Of a DNA stretch of 64,000 nucleotides, positions 41,686 through 52,384 are shown piece after piece. Every line of letters starts with the position of its first letter. Positions within the stretch are counted from its first letter, which is position 1. The stretch is from assembly GCA_949825025.1 (NCBI GenBank), contig OX463781.1:6737370-6801369 (forward strand), written 5' to 3'. Below the pieces are notes generated by a model. It was given only the letters and a program-made list of their open reading frames with translations, was not told the origin of the DNA and searched no databases. Position numbers and translations under genes: made by a program. The DNA is from Siphlonurus alternatus (Eukaryota; Arthropoda; Insecta; Ephemeroptera; Siphlonuridae).

Positions 41686-41720
41686 GGGCAAATTCACCCC
41701 CCCCCATAGGATCAGCTGTT
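41686..41720. mobile_element. Possible remnant of the adjacent poly-G hAT-like element
   Basis: GGGCAAATTCA followed by C9 and GGATCAGCTG resembles the two ends of the element at 41763-41932 (GGCGCAAATTCA and CCTGGATCAGCGCC) fused together with the middle missing. The similarity is short, so it may be chance. Confidence 0.3.
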
Positions 41721-41762
41721 AGCAAAGACAAATCAAAGGTGATCATAACCAACAGTCGGCAG

Positions 41763-41932
41763 CAGGCGCAAATTCAGAAGAAAAAATCGGGGGGGGGGGG
41801 GGGGGGGGGCTGCCTCCATAAGGCCAATGTTAAAAAAAATTGGAGTGTGGGAAATTCCTATGTTGCCCATGTTAAATCCAAAATTTCAGGGGGGGGGGGG
41901 GTCTGCAGCCCCCCCCCCTGGATCAGCGCCTG
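41763..41932. mobile_element. hAT-like MITE with 8-bp target duplication and internal poly-G
   Basis: The ends CAGGCGCAAATTCAG and (complement of the right end) CAGGCGCTGATCCAG form a terminal inverted repeat. GTCGGCAG lies directly outside both ends (41755-41762 and 41933-41940), an exact 8-bp duplication as made by hAT transposases (P elements also make 8 bp). Inside are a G run of about 21, a second of about 13 and a C run of 10 near the right end, so the termini can fold G against C. It has no coding capacity. The frame reading through the G run as polyglycine is spurious. Confidence 0.85.
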
Positions 41933-43014
41933 GTCGGCAGTACACTGTACAGTGTACACCATTGAGCAAGGAGCAATATGAGATAAAACTTAAGAGCAAG
42001 AAATAAATTATATATGGTATGCATACAAAAATTTCTTAGAATAGCTGCATGTATGAAAAATTACTGAATTAAATATGAGAAAAATAAAATGATACATAAA
42101 TAGCTAAATATTGCCAAATTTTCAGGTTTTTTTTATTGCATTTTTCATAAGAGTATATAATAAATACAATGAAATGTTTTTAACTGATTGAGACATTTTA
42201 ATATACTCTGTTTATCTTAAAGTGCTAATAAAATTTAAAAATAATAAATATATGACTTTTACTATCTTAAAATTTTGTATATCAATGTTATTATGTAATA
42301 AATATACACAAAAATTATAAAATTTATAGTAACATAAAATTTCATTGCAATCTAAATCCATGTATAAAGAAAATATTATTTTTATTTACATACTAATTTA
42401 TGTTATCAAATATTATTATAATAATATACTTGTATAAAAAATAAACATAAAATATAATATAATAATTTATAAAGTAAACTATAAATATTATTATCTTGAA
42501 TTTAAACACGTATAATATATTATTACTCATAAAGATATAATATATTATTATGGAGAAAGTATGGTGTACACGAAAATTATGACATTGAAAGTATAAAGTA
42601 CCAGTAGTGGTATGATTCATGTTTAATTCAGAACATGGATAGTGTCTGGCTTTTATTTTTATTATTTGAATATTTAATTTAAAGACCAAGAATAATAAAG
42701 TGAAGTAATTTTAATAACATGGTATAATATCAAGAACTTCAAAATTCATAATAATATTTAATAACATAATTTAACACGTGAATTAAATATTTCGATTATA
42801 TTTTAAATAACTTTAGTCACAAATTTTAAATTGACAAGTAATTTAGAAATTAATGCGTTCAAATTTCATATTCTCAAAATGCTATTTATAGCTGTATAAA
42901 CTGTATGGTGCTATTCATATTAATTGTGATCTTATTTTCATTTACAACTCCATTGCTATTAAAATTTACGCTAACCTCCACATTGCTCATATGGTATAAA
43001 TTTTTTTTACACTT

Positions 43015-43188
43015 ATGCATGATCCTTATGGTTCAAAGTGTCCCGGGTCTTTAAATAGTGGAGCAGCAAGCCGGGCAAGCAAGTATTGTCTTACTGGTAG
43101 TTCTTGTCGCAAAGGTAACTTGCCGGGTGGTAACAAACAGACTGAGAATTATGAAAACGCCTCCACATGCAACTTCTATATAACATAA
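43015..43188 (+). CDS. Small cysteine-containing ORF, unknown (57 codons)
   Basis: An ATG at 43015 opens 57 codons in a GC-richer island. The peptide is hydrophilic, with four cysteines (KCPGS, YCLTGSSCRKG, STC) and few low-complexity stretches, unlike the surrounding A/T-driven frames. It has no signal peptide. Splice signals also fall inside it (acceptor-like TAAATAG at 43065, donor AAAG|GTAACT at 43115), so it could instead contain a short exon. No family was recognised. Confidence 0.2.
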   Translation: MHDPYGSKCPGSLNSGAASRASKYCLTGSSCRKGNLPGGNKQTENYENASTCNFYIT

Positions 43189-43975
43189 CAGTTTTCGTAA
43201 TGTTTTGAGTCGCGACTATCACCAGCTGATAGCTTTGCCTCGAGACGAAGATAAACGTGTAAACATATTTACTATGGTGTACTTACCGTACGTGAGTTAT
43301 GTATGATAACAGATGTTAAAAATGTAGATTACAGATGAGATTAATCATTAAAATGTGTTAAAATTATGTGTAATATTTTCTTAAAATTGCAAATATTCTG
43401 TGTTTTTTAAACACGTTTTATGTATGAAAAACAGTTAAAACAATTATGAACAAGTATGTTAATTAATATAATGAATAATTAATTCATCTGTGGGTACAAT
43501 CATGTATATTATAATCACAATTTGATGTACTGTCATGGATAATTTTCTATGTTTTTATGAATAATATTATTTTAATACATGATGGTTCTGCACTCTCACT
43601 TAATTTAATTCTTAGGTTTCTTGATCAAAATTAAGTTCATTTTACTTTTTTTTTTTTTTTAATTTAAGCAAATTTTCATGTGTATGAAATTAATGAAAAA
43701 AAATCAACTTAGATATTAATGCAGAAATGTAATGTATGTCATTTTTATTTACGTCTTTATATATTTATTATCTTTGTCTGAAACTTGATCACAATTTTCA
43801 TATAGCGTATGATTTGTGATTCCAATTTTATTCTACGTTTTTATTTTGTCATTGATGTTCTGTAAAAGAGAATTTATCGTAACATCTATATGCGCAAAGT
43901 TCATTCCTTTAACCACAAACTATTTTCAAGAGAAAGACTATATCTTCTTTCTTTTTTTACGTTATATTATCATAG

Positions 43976-44139
43976 GAAAATATATAAAAAGTTTTCAAGT
44001 AGATTTTTATAAAGATGAACGATGGAAAAATATATGGAGAAGACACAGTTGGGAATTGAACATTAAAAGGAATGTAGAATCAATGTTCTATAGATATGAC
44101 TTTTTTTTTTTGAACGACCTACTCAACAACAAAAAATAG
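43976..44139 (+). CDS. Possible terminal exon in the longest plus-strand frame
   Basis: A strong acceptor (a T-rich tract, then TATCATAG) precedes 54 codons ending in TAG. The predicted segment is charged and tryptophan-rich (DFYKDERWKNIWRRHSWELN) and differs from the I/F/Y-rich frames typical of this AT-rich DNA. It lies inside a longer open frame that starts near 43816. The lack of G+C enrichment and of homology keeps this uncertain. Confidence 0.2.
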
Positions 44140-44357
44140 TATAAAATATAAACCCTCTATCAAAAATACAAGAAACTACTTATGTAATCTAAAAATATGT
44201 TTTGTTTCTTTGAACTTGAGATCAAATATGTCATTTGGAAACATTTTATATGTTTATCCAAAATATGGTTTTATGATTTTATTAACATAAAATAGCTTTA
44301 TATTGAATAATTTCATTAATTATATCACCCATCTATACGTACAGTATATACAGAGTT

Positions 44358-44899
44358 GTACAGTTGTCACTTCGGAAAATTTCTCACTTGCAGCTTCGTT
44401 AAGGGCATTGGGTGTAGCACCGGTAGTTGGCAGCACTGACGTATCTTCACCATGTTAATTTTTGATCATTGCTCCTCGGTGTAATTTTTATGCTAGAGCT
44501 AAGCTGATTGCTGTAGTATCAAGATAATTAGTAGCCCAAGTGCACAATTTGGCTAAATAAAGCCTGATTTAAAGAAAAGTATTTTTTAGTAATTTTTTTA
44601 AATTTACATGCATTTTTTTAAAATATAAAAAAATAATTTTCTTTAAATCAGGCTTTATTTAGCCAAATTGTGCACTTGGGCTACTAATTATCTTGATACT
44701 ACAGCAATCAGCTTAGCTCTAGCATAAAAATTACTCCGAGGAGCAATGATCAAAAATTAACATGGTGAAGATACATCAGTGTTGCCAACTACCGGTGCTA
44801 CACCCAATGCCCTTAATCACCATGCCCCGGAAGAATAACACAGGTCCTAGTGATTAACAAGGCTGCAACACGGGAAATTTCCCAAGGTGGCAAGTGTAC
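44358..44899. mobile_element. TA MITE (26750 family) interrupted by a fold-back element
   Basis: The outer parts, 44358-44402 and 44813-44899, together reproduce the MITE at 26750-26871: TACAGTTGTC at the left end, CAGC[T]TCGTTAA, then TTAATCACCATGC, AAGAATAACACAGG, GTGATTA, GGCTGCA and AAGTGTAC on the right. The interruption is exactly at TTAA, which is duplicated (44399-44402 and 44813-44816). TA outside the MITE ends is consistent with Tc1/mariner targets. The intact copy serves as the empty site. Confidence 0.88.
44403..44812. mobile_element. 410-bp fold-back element inserted at TTAA
   Basis: The ends GGGCATTGGGTGTAGCACCG and its complement begin two 176-bp arms (44403-44578 and 44637-44812) with about three mismatches. 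The arms surround a 58-base A/T loop. TTAA is duplicated on both sides, as for piggyBac- or Kolobok-type elements. The sequence is unrelated to the TTAA palindrome at 12577-13049. It has no transposase. It is younger than the MITE that it disrupts. Confidence 0.9.
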
Positions 44900-45729
44900 A
44901 ATAAAAAAAATAATAACAAAATTTAATTTTTAAAAAAATACGTCATCTACTTTTAAAAGCCTCATACTCAATTTTATCATATAGTTTTTTTTTTTTTTCC
45001 TACGTTACCTTTATAGTATATGAAATATATTTAATGTTATCGAATTCTATTGAGTACTATACTATATACTTCATAAAGATAACATATAAAAATATATAAC
45101 ATTATACATGCATATACCTATAGGCTATTACTATAGCAATAGATCAAAACCATTTTATGTACATGTTTTAACGGATAGCTTTATATGTTTTTTTTTTTCT
45201 TCTCTCTCTACTTATATGTGCAGAACACGATATAGGCATTTTTGCATAAAATGTCTTGGAAAACGACCACACAACAAGGCAGTGAGGAAAGAGAATGGTT
45301 TCTGATATCTCATGAGTGTATCCCGGTAGCAAGGGCGACATTCCCCTGCTCTTATGTGTGGATTTACTGCTTGTGTGCGCGCAGATAGCAGCCAAACTGT
45401 TCTGCTACTGCAAGGTACCTCAAACCATCAAGGTGGATGTCGCAGTAAAATGTCCTTCGACGAGTCATTTGTGTAAGATTTTAACAATCAGGATTAGGAT
45501 CAAATGCATTAGGTTCGAACTAAATAGCCAGCTTTCTCACTATTCTGGTTTAATGTCAGATCAACTCAATGACTCCGAAGTTGATCCGAACACAGTTTAA
45601 CCTGCAGTATCGATGTATCGATGGTTATTTATTTTATATTCTTCTTCGTAAATTGAGTCAATATTTTTCTAATAAAAATATCATGTCCAATATATGAAAC
45701 CTCGATTTAATGAAATTCTTAAAGTTTAA

Positions 45730-46178
45730 GGTATAACCTGAGAATTTGTCTCTCAAGGTCAAGAGGCGTGGCTATAGTGGCAACACTGTTTGCATTGGAA
45801 TACGCATAAATTTTTAGGAGGGGGTGGTGACACCAGTCCTTGAGAACGTTGCCACATTTCTCATCAAATATAGGAAACGATCATCGCCACGGTTCAAAAT
45901 ATATGACAACAATTCATAAAAATAGTCTAAAAAATTAGGTTTTAGTAAAAAAAAAAGTAAAAGAATCTGTTGGGGAGTTTTTTTGCAATGCTAATTAACA
46001 AATTTAACATTGGAAGGATACAAAATTCTCATTTAAATAAATTAATTATAATTAAACCAACGGTTAAAAAATTCCGAAAAAATTCAGAGCTACTTTGACG
46101 ATTGTTGTGAGTCCACAAAATTAATTTGAAGAAAATCTGTTGTAGCGAATTTTTCGTCCAAATTTCTCAGGTTAAGCC
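45730..46178. mobile_element. 449-bp TTAA-flanked element with short terminal repeats
   Basis: The left end GGTATAACCTGAGAATTTG matches the complement of the right end (GGCTTAACCTGAGAAATTTG) with a few differences. TTAA lies outside both (45726-45729 and 46179-46182). The interior is unique and non-coding. This is a third TTAA family, different in sequence from the two fold-backs, and older judging by its diverged ends. Confidence 0.65.
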
Positions 46179-46878
46179 TTAAAATATTTAGTCCATTCTC
46201 AATGTTTATTATTATTTTCTTAGTTTATTTCTATTTTTTAATTGAATTTATAAAGCAAGCAAAATAACCAGAGTAGTATTTATAATCTCTGATACTACCA
46301 TGTGATTTTATATTAAATCAATTCTACCTGAGTTACTGTTGATACTATGCCCACCCATCAGCACTTGTGCTACTCGGCGTGCCGCTGCTTCGAACCGCGG
46401 GATTTATTTATCTTTAGTTGTCGTGCCTACTGTATCGACGGCATCGAGAAATATGGACTCCTGTCACAGCGATATGCAAAATATTTCGTTGTTGTATCAA
46501 CCGTGCTGCTGCTGCCTTTTTTTTATATATAAATGTCATTCATATTCCAATACACAATATATATTTATATGGGTCATATTTTAAATAAAACAAAAATGTA
46601 AAAGGTTCAATAAATTATATTATATACTGCATGCAGTATAAAATGCAGGTTAACAGTTGAATCAATGTCTTTTTTTTTATTGACAGTCATAATAATTGAG
46701 CTTTAGTGCTTTTATTTTTAATAATAAATAATTATATGGAAATATTAATCCTAGGGTATAATTGAAATGTTCGTAATTTACGTAGTAATAAATCAAATAT
46801 ACTGTATACGATATATATGATGTATTACTAAATTTTCATGAATATTTATAGACAAGTTAATTTCTTTTGGTAAACTTA

Positions 46879-47126
46879 CACTCTCAGAAATAGATGTTTC
46901 ACAAAGTGTTTCTGAAACGTTTTAAGTGTTTCAAAATTGCCCCCTTAGTTAAGACACATTAAGTGTTTCAAAATGTGACATTTGAAACACTTAATGTGTT
47001 TCTGAAACACGTTAAGTGTTTTTAAAGTTATTCTGAAACACGAAATGTGTCTTAACTAAGGGGGCATTTTTTGAAACACTTTAGGCGTTTCTGAAACACT
47101 TTGTGAAACATCTATTTCTGAGAGTG
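46879..47126. mobile_element. 248-bp hairpin MITE built of GTGTTTC/GAAACAC repeats
   Basis: The ends CACTCTCAGAAATAGATG and its complement are flanked by TA (46877-46878 and 47127-47128), suggesting a Tc1/mariner-type MITE. The two halves are complementary over most of their length and meet without a loop at a 15-base palindrome GTGTTTCTGAAACAC (46996-47010). GTGTTTC or GAAACAC appears about nine times, so the element looks as if it grew by duplicating a subterminal motif. It is non-coding. Confidence 0.85.
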
Positions 47127-47128
47127 TA

Positions 47129-49466
47129 CTCCTCTAAAAATTGAAAAATAATCAGAAAAATAAGATAATATAGACATGTATAATACGTTGTAAAAAATAT
47201 GTATATATATAATATAATAATATTTGTTTTTGCTAATGGGTCTTTTCACTTCTTCAGATGCCACCTGGTATTCCAAATGGATGTAATAAAACTGTTTCAA
47301 TTTCATGACGTTCCCAGCTGATTAGCTATAGGTAGATGCCTTGAAATTCAGTAGAAATTTAATATACATTTGACAATATTTTCACTGTAATAATAGTAAT
47401 TATAAAACTAGGCATTATATATTTTAAATTTATATAGTTTGAACCTTCACTTTATTAGTGATAATGTATATCAAATCAAAATGTTATTATGCATTAAAAT
47501 TCTATTAATAACGCCATTTTTATCACAAAACTATAACATTTGTTAATACGTTTTTAGTATAATGATGTATAATATCAAGTTGGGAGTGTTGATTGCCATT
47601 TGCTATAAGAGCGGTATATAGTAATAAAGACAGCATGCCCGTAAATTACTATCAGGTAATGTAATGAAGTTACGCCGCTAAAGTGGAGCCATAAATTCGA
47701 GCATTTTCTTATCAAATGTTTTATTGATGGCAAAGAACATAAATCTAATGGAACGAGAAATGGGTCAATAAGTTTTAACATTTTGCATACTAACAAATAA
47801 TGTGGTTAATACTGCTGCACGTTTATTTGCATTGAACATAATGTTACATAATTTATGTGGCTATGATTTATTATATGATACGTATAAATATTGAACCGTC
47901 ACAGTAAGCAACTATAATGTACTTTGTCCTACAATATATTATATTATATAGATATGTTTGAAGTAGTTCAAGTATAAAACACCATACATGTTAACAACTA
48001 TAAGTTATTCATACAGCATTAATTTGAATTATTAAACAGGAAAATTCAATTAATTTAATTTCAAATAAATATTTTTTTTCTATAGAACAAAGTTAAATTT
48101 GCCTTAATTTTGAACATTTCAACGTATAAACGAATTTTATTATTTTTAAAAATAAATTAGGTATTGTGCATTGCACCAAAGGTTTTGGATATTATTTTTT
48201 TAATGTTATTATTGTTTTTTAAAGTCATATTGTAGAATAGAACTTACAATATTGGTAAAATATGAATAAAATAAAATTTATGAATGAAATTTATGCACTA
48301 ACTATCAATACACCCGTCTTGAAAGTTTAAAAATCCATTAAAAAAATGAAAATATTCTCAACAAGAAATAAAATTTCCTAATAAAATATTAAAATATATT
48401 ATAATGCAGGTTACAAAATACATGTAATGTTATCAATAGTAAAAATCAAAGTTAAAATTTATTAAAAAGTGTGACTTCATGTTGAAAATATTCACGTATG
48501 ATAAATAAAATTATTCCTTACACGATACACAATATAATCTTTAGTAGAAATCGAGCATACTAAGCCACAGTCAGACACCTTCAAGTTATGAGGAGATTTA
48601 TGAGATTTGATTATGAATCTCTAGGCATGTCACGGATTTATTATGTGTCTGCTTGCACGGTGGCAAACCAATTCAATGACGTCACAAAGATGTTGCAAAT
48701 TCGTGTTCATTTTATTATACAATTACATTCGTTTTACATAGCAATTTTATCAGAAATATCTATACATGAGGTTACATGTTCAAAAGTAGCTCATAGAATA
48801 ATTTTATAACATTAGAATAATGTTTTTTGTCTTTGAAATATTGCCCAATGAAATGTATTTATCATATGGTGCATGCTGGTTTCATGTAATGAATATTTTA
48901 GCTTGAATAATTTATTTTATTCTATTGGGTGTAAAATTGTAGCTAATGTATGATAAATAATATAACAGTTTAACATATATTTAATACACTGAATAAATTT
49001 TGTTTCATTAATTGAAAATTAAATTCTTCATGAAATCAAAATGCATGAATAACACGAGCTTTATAACACGTACAGAGCATATAATTTAAGATCTCTGATT
49101 ATGATCTAAAATAACGATATTTTCAATCTGTGTTCATCAATAATAAATTTTAATAGAAAATTTTGAAATATCATGTGTCAGAAATTGCATTATAATAATG
49201 ATTTTATTTATTTATTTTTATTCGATCACTGGTTGTACAAACAATATAGGGATCACTTCAAGAACTAAAACTAAACAAATACCAGAAATACACACAAATA
49301 AACAGAAGACAATATTGCACTAAAAAAGAGAGCATATATATTATTTAATAAACAAATGCATCTTATATTATTATTTTCTTGCATTTTATAATTAAAGTAT
49401 AAATTAGTTCAGTGAAACTTATGTTTATCAATAAGGAAGGACCTTCTTCAATTGATTTTTGAAACC
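47129..49466. other. AT-rich DNA; no gene recognised
   Basis: A/T-rich throughout, with one CRE palindrome at 48677-48684. Open frames here are short and low in complexity. Confidence 0.6.
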
Positions 49467-49469
49467 ATT

Positions 49470-49623
49470 GGGTGCGATTCATGAAGCAGTTAGCCAGGTT
49501 TATATCCACGTTTAGCTTAATTACGTTTAACTATACCTGTTTTAAGTGTTAAACCACCCTAGTTATTCATGGTTAAGTTAAACGTGGCTAGAAACCTGGC
49601 TAACTGCTTCGTGAATCGTGCCC
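49470..49623. mobile_element. 154-bp hairpin MITE (GGGTGCGATTCATGAAGC ends)
   Basis: About 30 terminal bases (GGGTGCGATTCATGAAGCAG at the left) are complementary to the right end, and an inner ACGTTTA/TAAACGT pair extends the stem. ATT occurs directly outside both ends (49467-49469 and 49624-49626), a possible 3-bp duplication as made by PIF/Harbinger elements; that family call is tentative. It is non-coding. Confidence 0.75.
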
Positions 49624-49811
49624 ATTATCACCTTTGATATTGTTCAAACTGTTTGGTTAACAATATGCTTTTCTAAAATTAAATCAAGCAGGTTATATTA
49701 TATAAAAGTACAATGTAGTCACTTGCGACACTCAAATATACTTTTTCAAATGGCAGAGGCAACATTACAATACTATGTCTTACTAAGAATTTGTTCGACA
49801 ATTTATTAATA

Positions 49812-49858
49812 TATAAAATACACTGTGTCTCACCAGAGAGAGCTACTCTACGATAAAA
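49812..49858 (+). promoter_or_regulatory. Candidate TATA promoter for the three-exon model
   Basis: TATAAAA at 49812 lies about 30-33 bases before CTACTC and 47 bases before an ATG in fair context (AAAAATGA). The leader would be about 15 bases. A single TATA box in AT-rich DNA is weak evidence alone; its value comes from the exon 1 frame that follows. Confidence 0.2.
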
Positions 49859-49915
49859 ATGAATAGGCCTGTCGAGTGTTCACAGTTCCCTGAGTCTGAC
49901 TATGTAAGGAGCTCG
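49859..49915 (+). CDS. Hypothetical gene, exon 1 (speculative three-exon model)
   Basis: ATG opens 19 codons (MNRPVECSQFPESDYVRSS) and ends in phase 0 at a strong donor TCG|GTGAGT. It lies in a GC-richer block. In phase it joins the exon-like blocks at 51107-51185 and 52385-52452 to give a protein of about 68 residues with no recognised domain. The introns would be about 1.19 and 1.20 kb. The phases agree and all three exons have good splice signals, but such a chain can be assembled by chance. Confidence 0.22.
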
Positions 49916-50445
49916 GTGAGTCGTTCCCATCTAGCGGGCGTGACGAGGATAATGAGCGCAATGCTTCATTGAGCCGAGTAATGTTAGAAATCTATCAAGG
50001 GAAATAACATCGTGATCATTTGTTATGCTGTTAAAATCAAAGGTCAGATCTAAGTTAACAAGCGGGAGTTTTGAAATGTTATAAAATGTTAATTTCCATA
50101 TGTAAATGAAAATAACACAACTTTAAAAGACAACGCAACCATGTTGTATAAAATGGTGTAGTCCATAATACTGCAGTTTGTCCTTAGAGGATATGTTGAA
50201 ATTGACCCATTTAAGTAGCATATATATAAGCTAAGGTTTTTCGTCATCATTGGTAGAAATGCATCTAAATTGCATATTTATTTACAATTTAGATATCTTG
50301 TTATAGGCTTTGTATGTAGCGTGGACCTAAAGAAAAAAATCCTATGAAATTTAAAGGCTTTTAGATTAAATTTTAATTACAGTAAGTTAAATTTATGAAC
50401 GGAATTAAATTCTCATCATTTGTCCTCATTTATTATTTCCAATAG

Positions 50446-50523
50446 TAAAATCTGGTGCATTCATAATTCAGAGGTGAATCAACTGGTAGCAGTGGGCACA
50501 TTCCACTCTGCCGGACACGAAAT
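50446..50523 (+). other. GC-rich island with a strong splice donor
   Basis: An acceptor-like tract (TTATTTCCAATAG) and a strong donor ATG|GTGAGC at 50524 bracket a block open in one frame (VNQLVAVGTFHSAGHEM). It lies inside intron 1 of the three-exon model and could be an alternative exon. The same island continues to about 50690 with partly open frames on both strands and is CpG-rich (GCGGCCGCC). Coding status is undecided. Confidence 0.2.
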
Positions 50524-50791
50524 GGTGAGCTTGCATGCAGCAGCGGTGACACACGGGCGGGCAATGCGGCCGCCAACAATGCAGTGCTGACATGTCGCGT
50601 GTGCTCGCCGCAACTGCAGTGCATCGATCAAGTGTCCTGCCGCGGTAATTGAGGCTAGACGTTCCGAAACCAGCCAAATTACTCTGGCAGCGTCAGCTAT
50701 TTACAATAACAAAGGTGGGTTTACATGTTTTTTTTATATAGCATAACAGCATGATTTTATATCAATTATACTCAATAGTGAATAACTATCA

Positions 50792-51019
50792 GTGCAGATT
50801 TTTTTTAAAAAAATTTAAGTTGATGTTAGCTTAATTAACTCTAGATGTAGATTTGCTTTTTTCTGAGAAAACTTTTTTTTTCCTGTATTTTGGAGTTTTG
50901 AGTATTTCGACTATTATTCATTAGTTGATAATACTCGAAAATAGTGGAAGGGCATAACTTATAAATGGTAGACGATTGTGCAGATTTTTTTTAAAAAAAT
51001 TTAGTTGATGTTAGCTTAA
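50792..51019 (+). repeat. Local direct repeat (about 43 bp, two copies 187 bp apart)
   Basis: GTGCAGATTTTTTTTAAAAA and the following GTTGATGTTAGCTTAA occur at 50792-50834 and again at 50978-51019, with one missing A in the second. This is a recent local duplication, without terminal structure. Confidence 0.85.
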
Positions 51020-51106
51020 CTCCAGTTGATGTTTACTTTATTACATTATGCTTTCATCTATATTTATTATGTAATAAAAAACTTTAACAAAACGATTCAT
51101 CTGCAG

Positions 51107-51185
51107 TTGCCCTGCAGTAACACCACGAAGTGCATGTCACGACCGCGGGCGTCGCCACCGTCGCATATGCAATTTGTCAGACAAG
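51107..51185 (+). CDS. Hypothetical gene, exon 2 (speculative model); exon-like island
   Basis: A block of 79 bases lies between an acceptor (GATTCATCTGCAG) and a near-ideal donor (CAAG|GTATGT). It is open in two frames. In phase with exon 1 it reads LPCSNTTKCMSRPRASPPSH and onward, ending in phase 1; the other frame is arginine- and histidine-rich. CpG is high. This is the clearest single exon signal on the plus strand in this part of the window. No family was recognised. Confidence 0.3.
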
Positions 51186-51471
51186 GTATGTAAATTACAG
51201 CGGCAATTAAACCGAGCGCTGACCTGCTACAATCACAGAACAAGATAACAATCCTTGGAATTTATTTTTATAAAACATGAAACAATAAGAACCAAGTCGC
51301 AAGAATTCAACTTCAAACGTTAGCGACATTTCTTCATGCTAATAGGGAGAAAAAAAAACACCATGTTGTCAAGCAGAACGTAGACTCGATTTTTATATTT
51401 AATTTAATTCTAAAAAGAAATGCAATTTGCTTTCTTTGTTATTATTCATCACGGCCCATCATCCTGTAAAA

Positions 51472-51511
51472 TATGCAACTTTTCCAGCAAAGTTGTAAGG
51501 CAAGTTGCATA
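51472..51511. repeat. 10-bp stem hairpin, GCAACTT family
   Basis: TATGCAACTT pairs with AAGTTGCATA across 20 bases. A similar but less symmetric stretch lies at 54474-54513 (TATGCAACTTCTTTAGCA), and both resemble the repeats at 10310 and 24605. The family is tentative. Confidence 0.4.
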
Positions 51512-52384
51512 AATTTTAGGCAATATTTTTTTTTTAAAAACTTAAGCCCAAACTTTTTTTTTTTTTTTCTAATATAGCCTTTTTGAATTGAATAATTGAA
51601 TTAAATTTTGTCTGAACTGCAATCATAATTATAAAATGTCCAGTTAGCAGCCTTGATATTATTCTCGCGTTATGTATAACCAGTTTTACTTGTAAGTTAA
51701 ATATTTAACGCCATTGAGTATGGAACTTTAAGAACAAAATGCAAAGAATTATAATTATGCTTTTGTGATAATGGTTGCATATAGCGTGGAGATGACGGCT
51801 GTATGGTCACTTTATTGTTCGAGTGTACATTTGAACTTTTTGCCAAGGCACCTATAAGAAAAATATATGTACTAAAGTACTTAAAATATAATATCTTTGG
51901 GCACCGTCAATTGTAAAATAAATATATTGAATTATTTAGTACCTTGTAAATAATTTAATTCCATGTACCTTGATCGATACTGCTGCCATCTATTGTTACT
52001 TAAAATGTGTCCAAAAAAATTAAGAGTTATATTCCAGACATTTAACCATCCATCCTTCTTAAAAAGTGAATTATATTAATAATAAATAACGTCACATTTA
52101 AGTCTAATTATCATATCTAGAAAGTGATGGTATGTAGAGTGTTATAGTGAACATAGTAGTAAAGAAGAGAAGAAGTTAGTTGCCATTAGGCAGAAACAGA
52201 TGCAGTAGCAGCAGCCATTTGGTTTCTCAGCTATATAGCTCGCTAGGCGTCGGTAATTACTCCCCCCTCCTTGGAGCGTTGATGAAGAGAAATGCGGTGG
52301 TAGAGACTCGACGGCACACTCGCGCCTCGTAAAGCTGCCACCAAGATGGCCCCATCTACTTTTGGCATCCCACTCCTTCCTCAG

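Noticed and set aside
41739..41981. 80-codon frame with polyglycine
   Set aside because: Runs through the poly-G tracts of the hAT-like MITE.
42393..42689. 98-codon minus-strand frame of I, Y, F, N and K
   Set aside because: Low-complexity composition fits random AT-rich sequence; no splice or start support.
46339..46584. Overlapping plus-strand frames with a hydrophobic C-terminal stretch and an internal acceptor (TTTATCTTTAG)
   Set aside because: Two frames compete, no donor follows, and the CTG repeat produces the leucine run.
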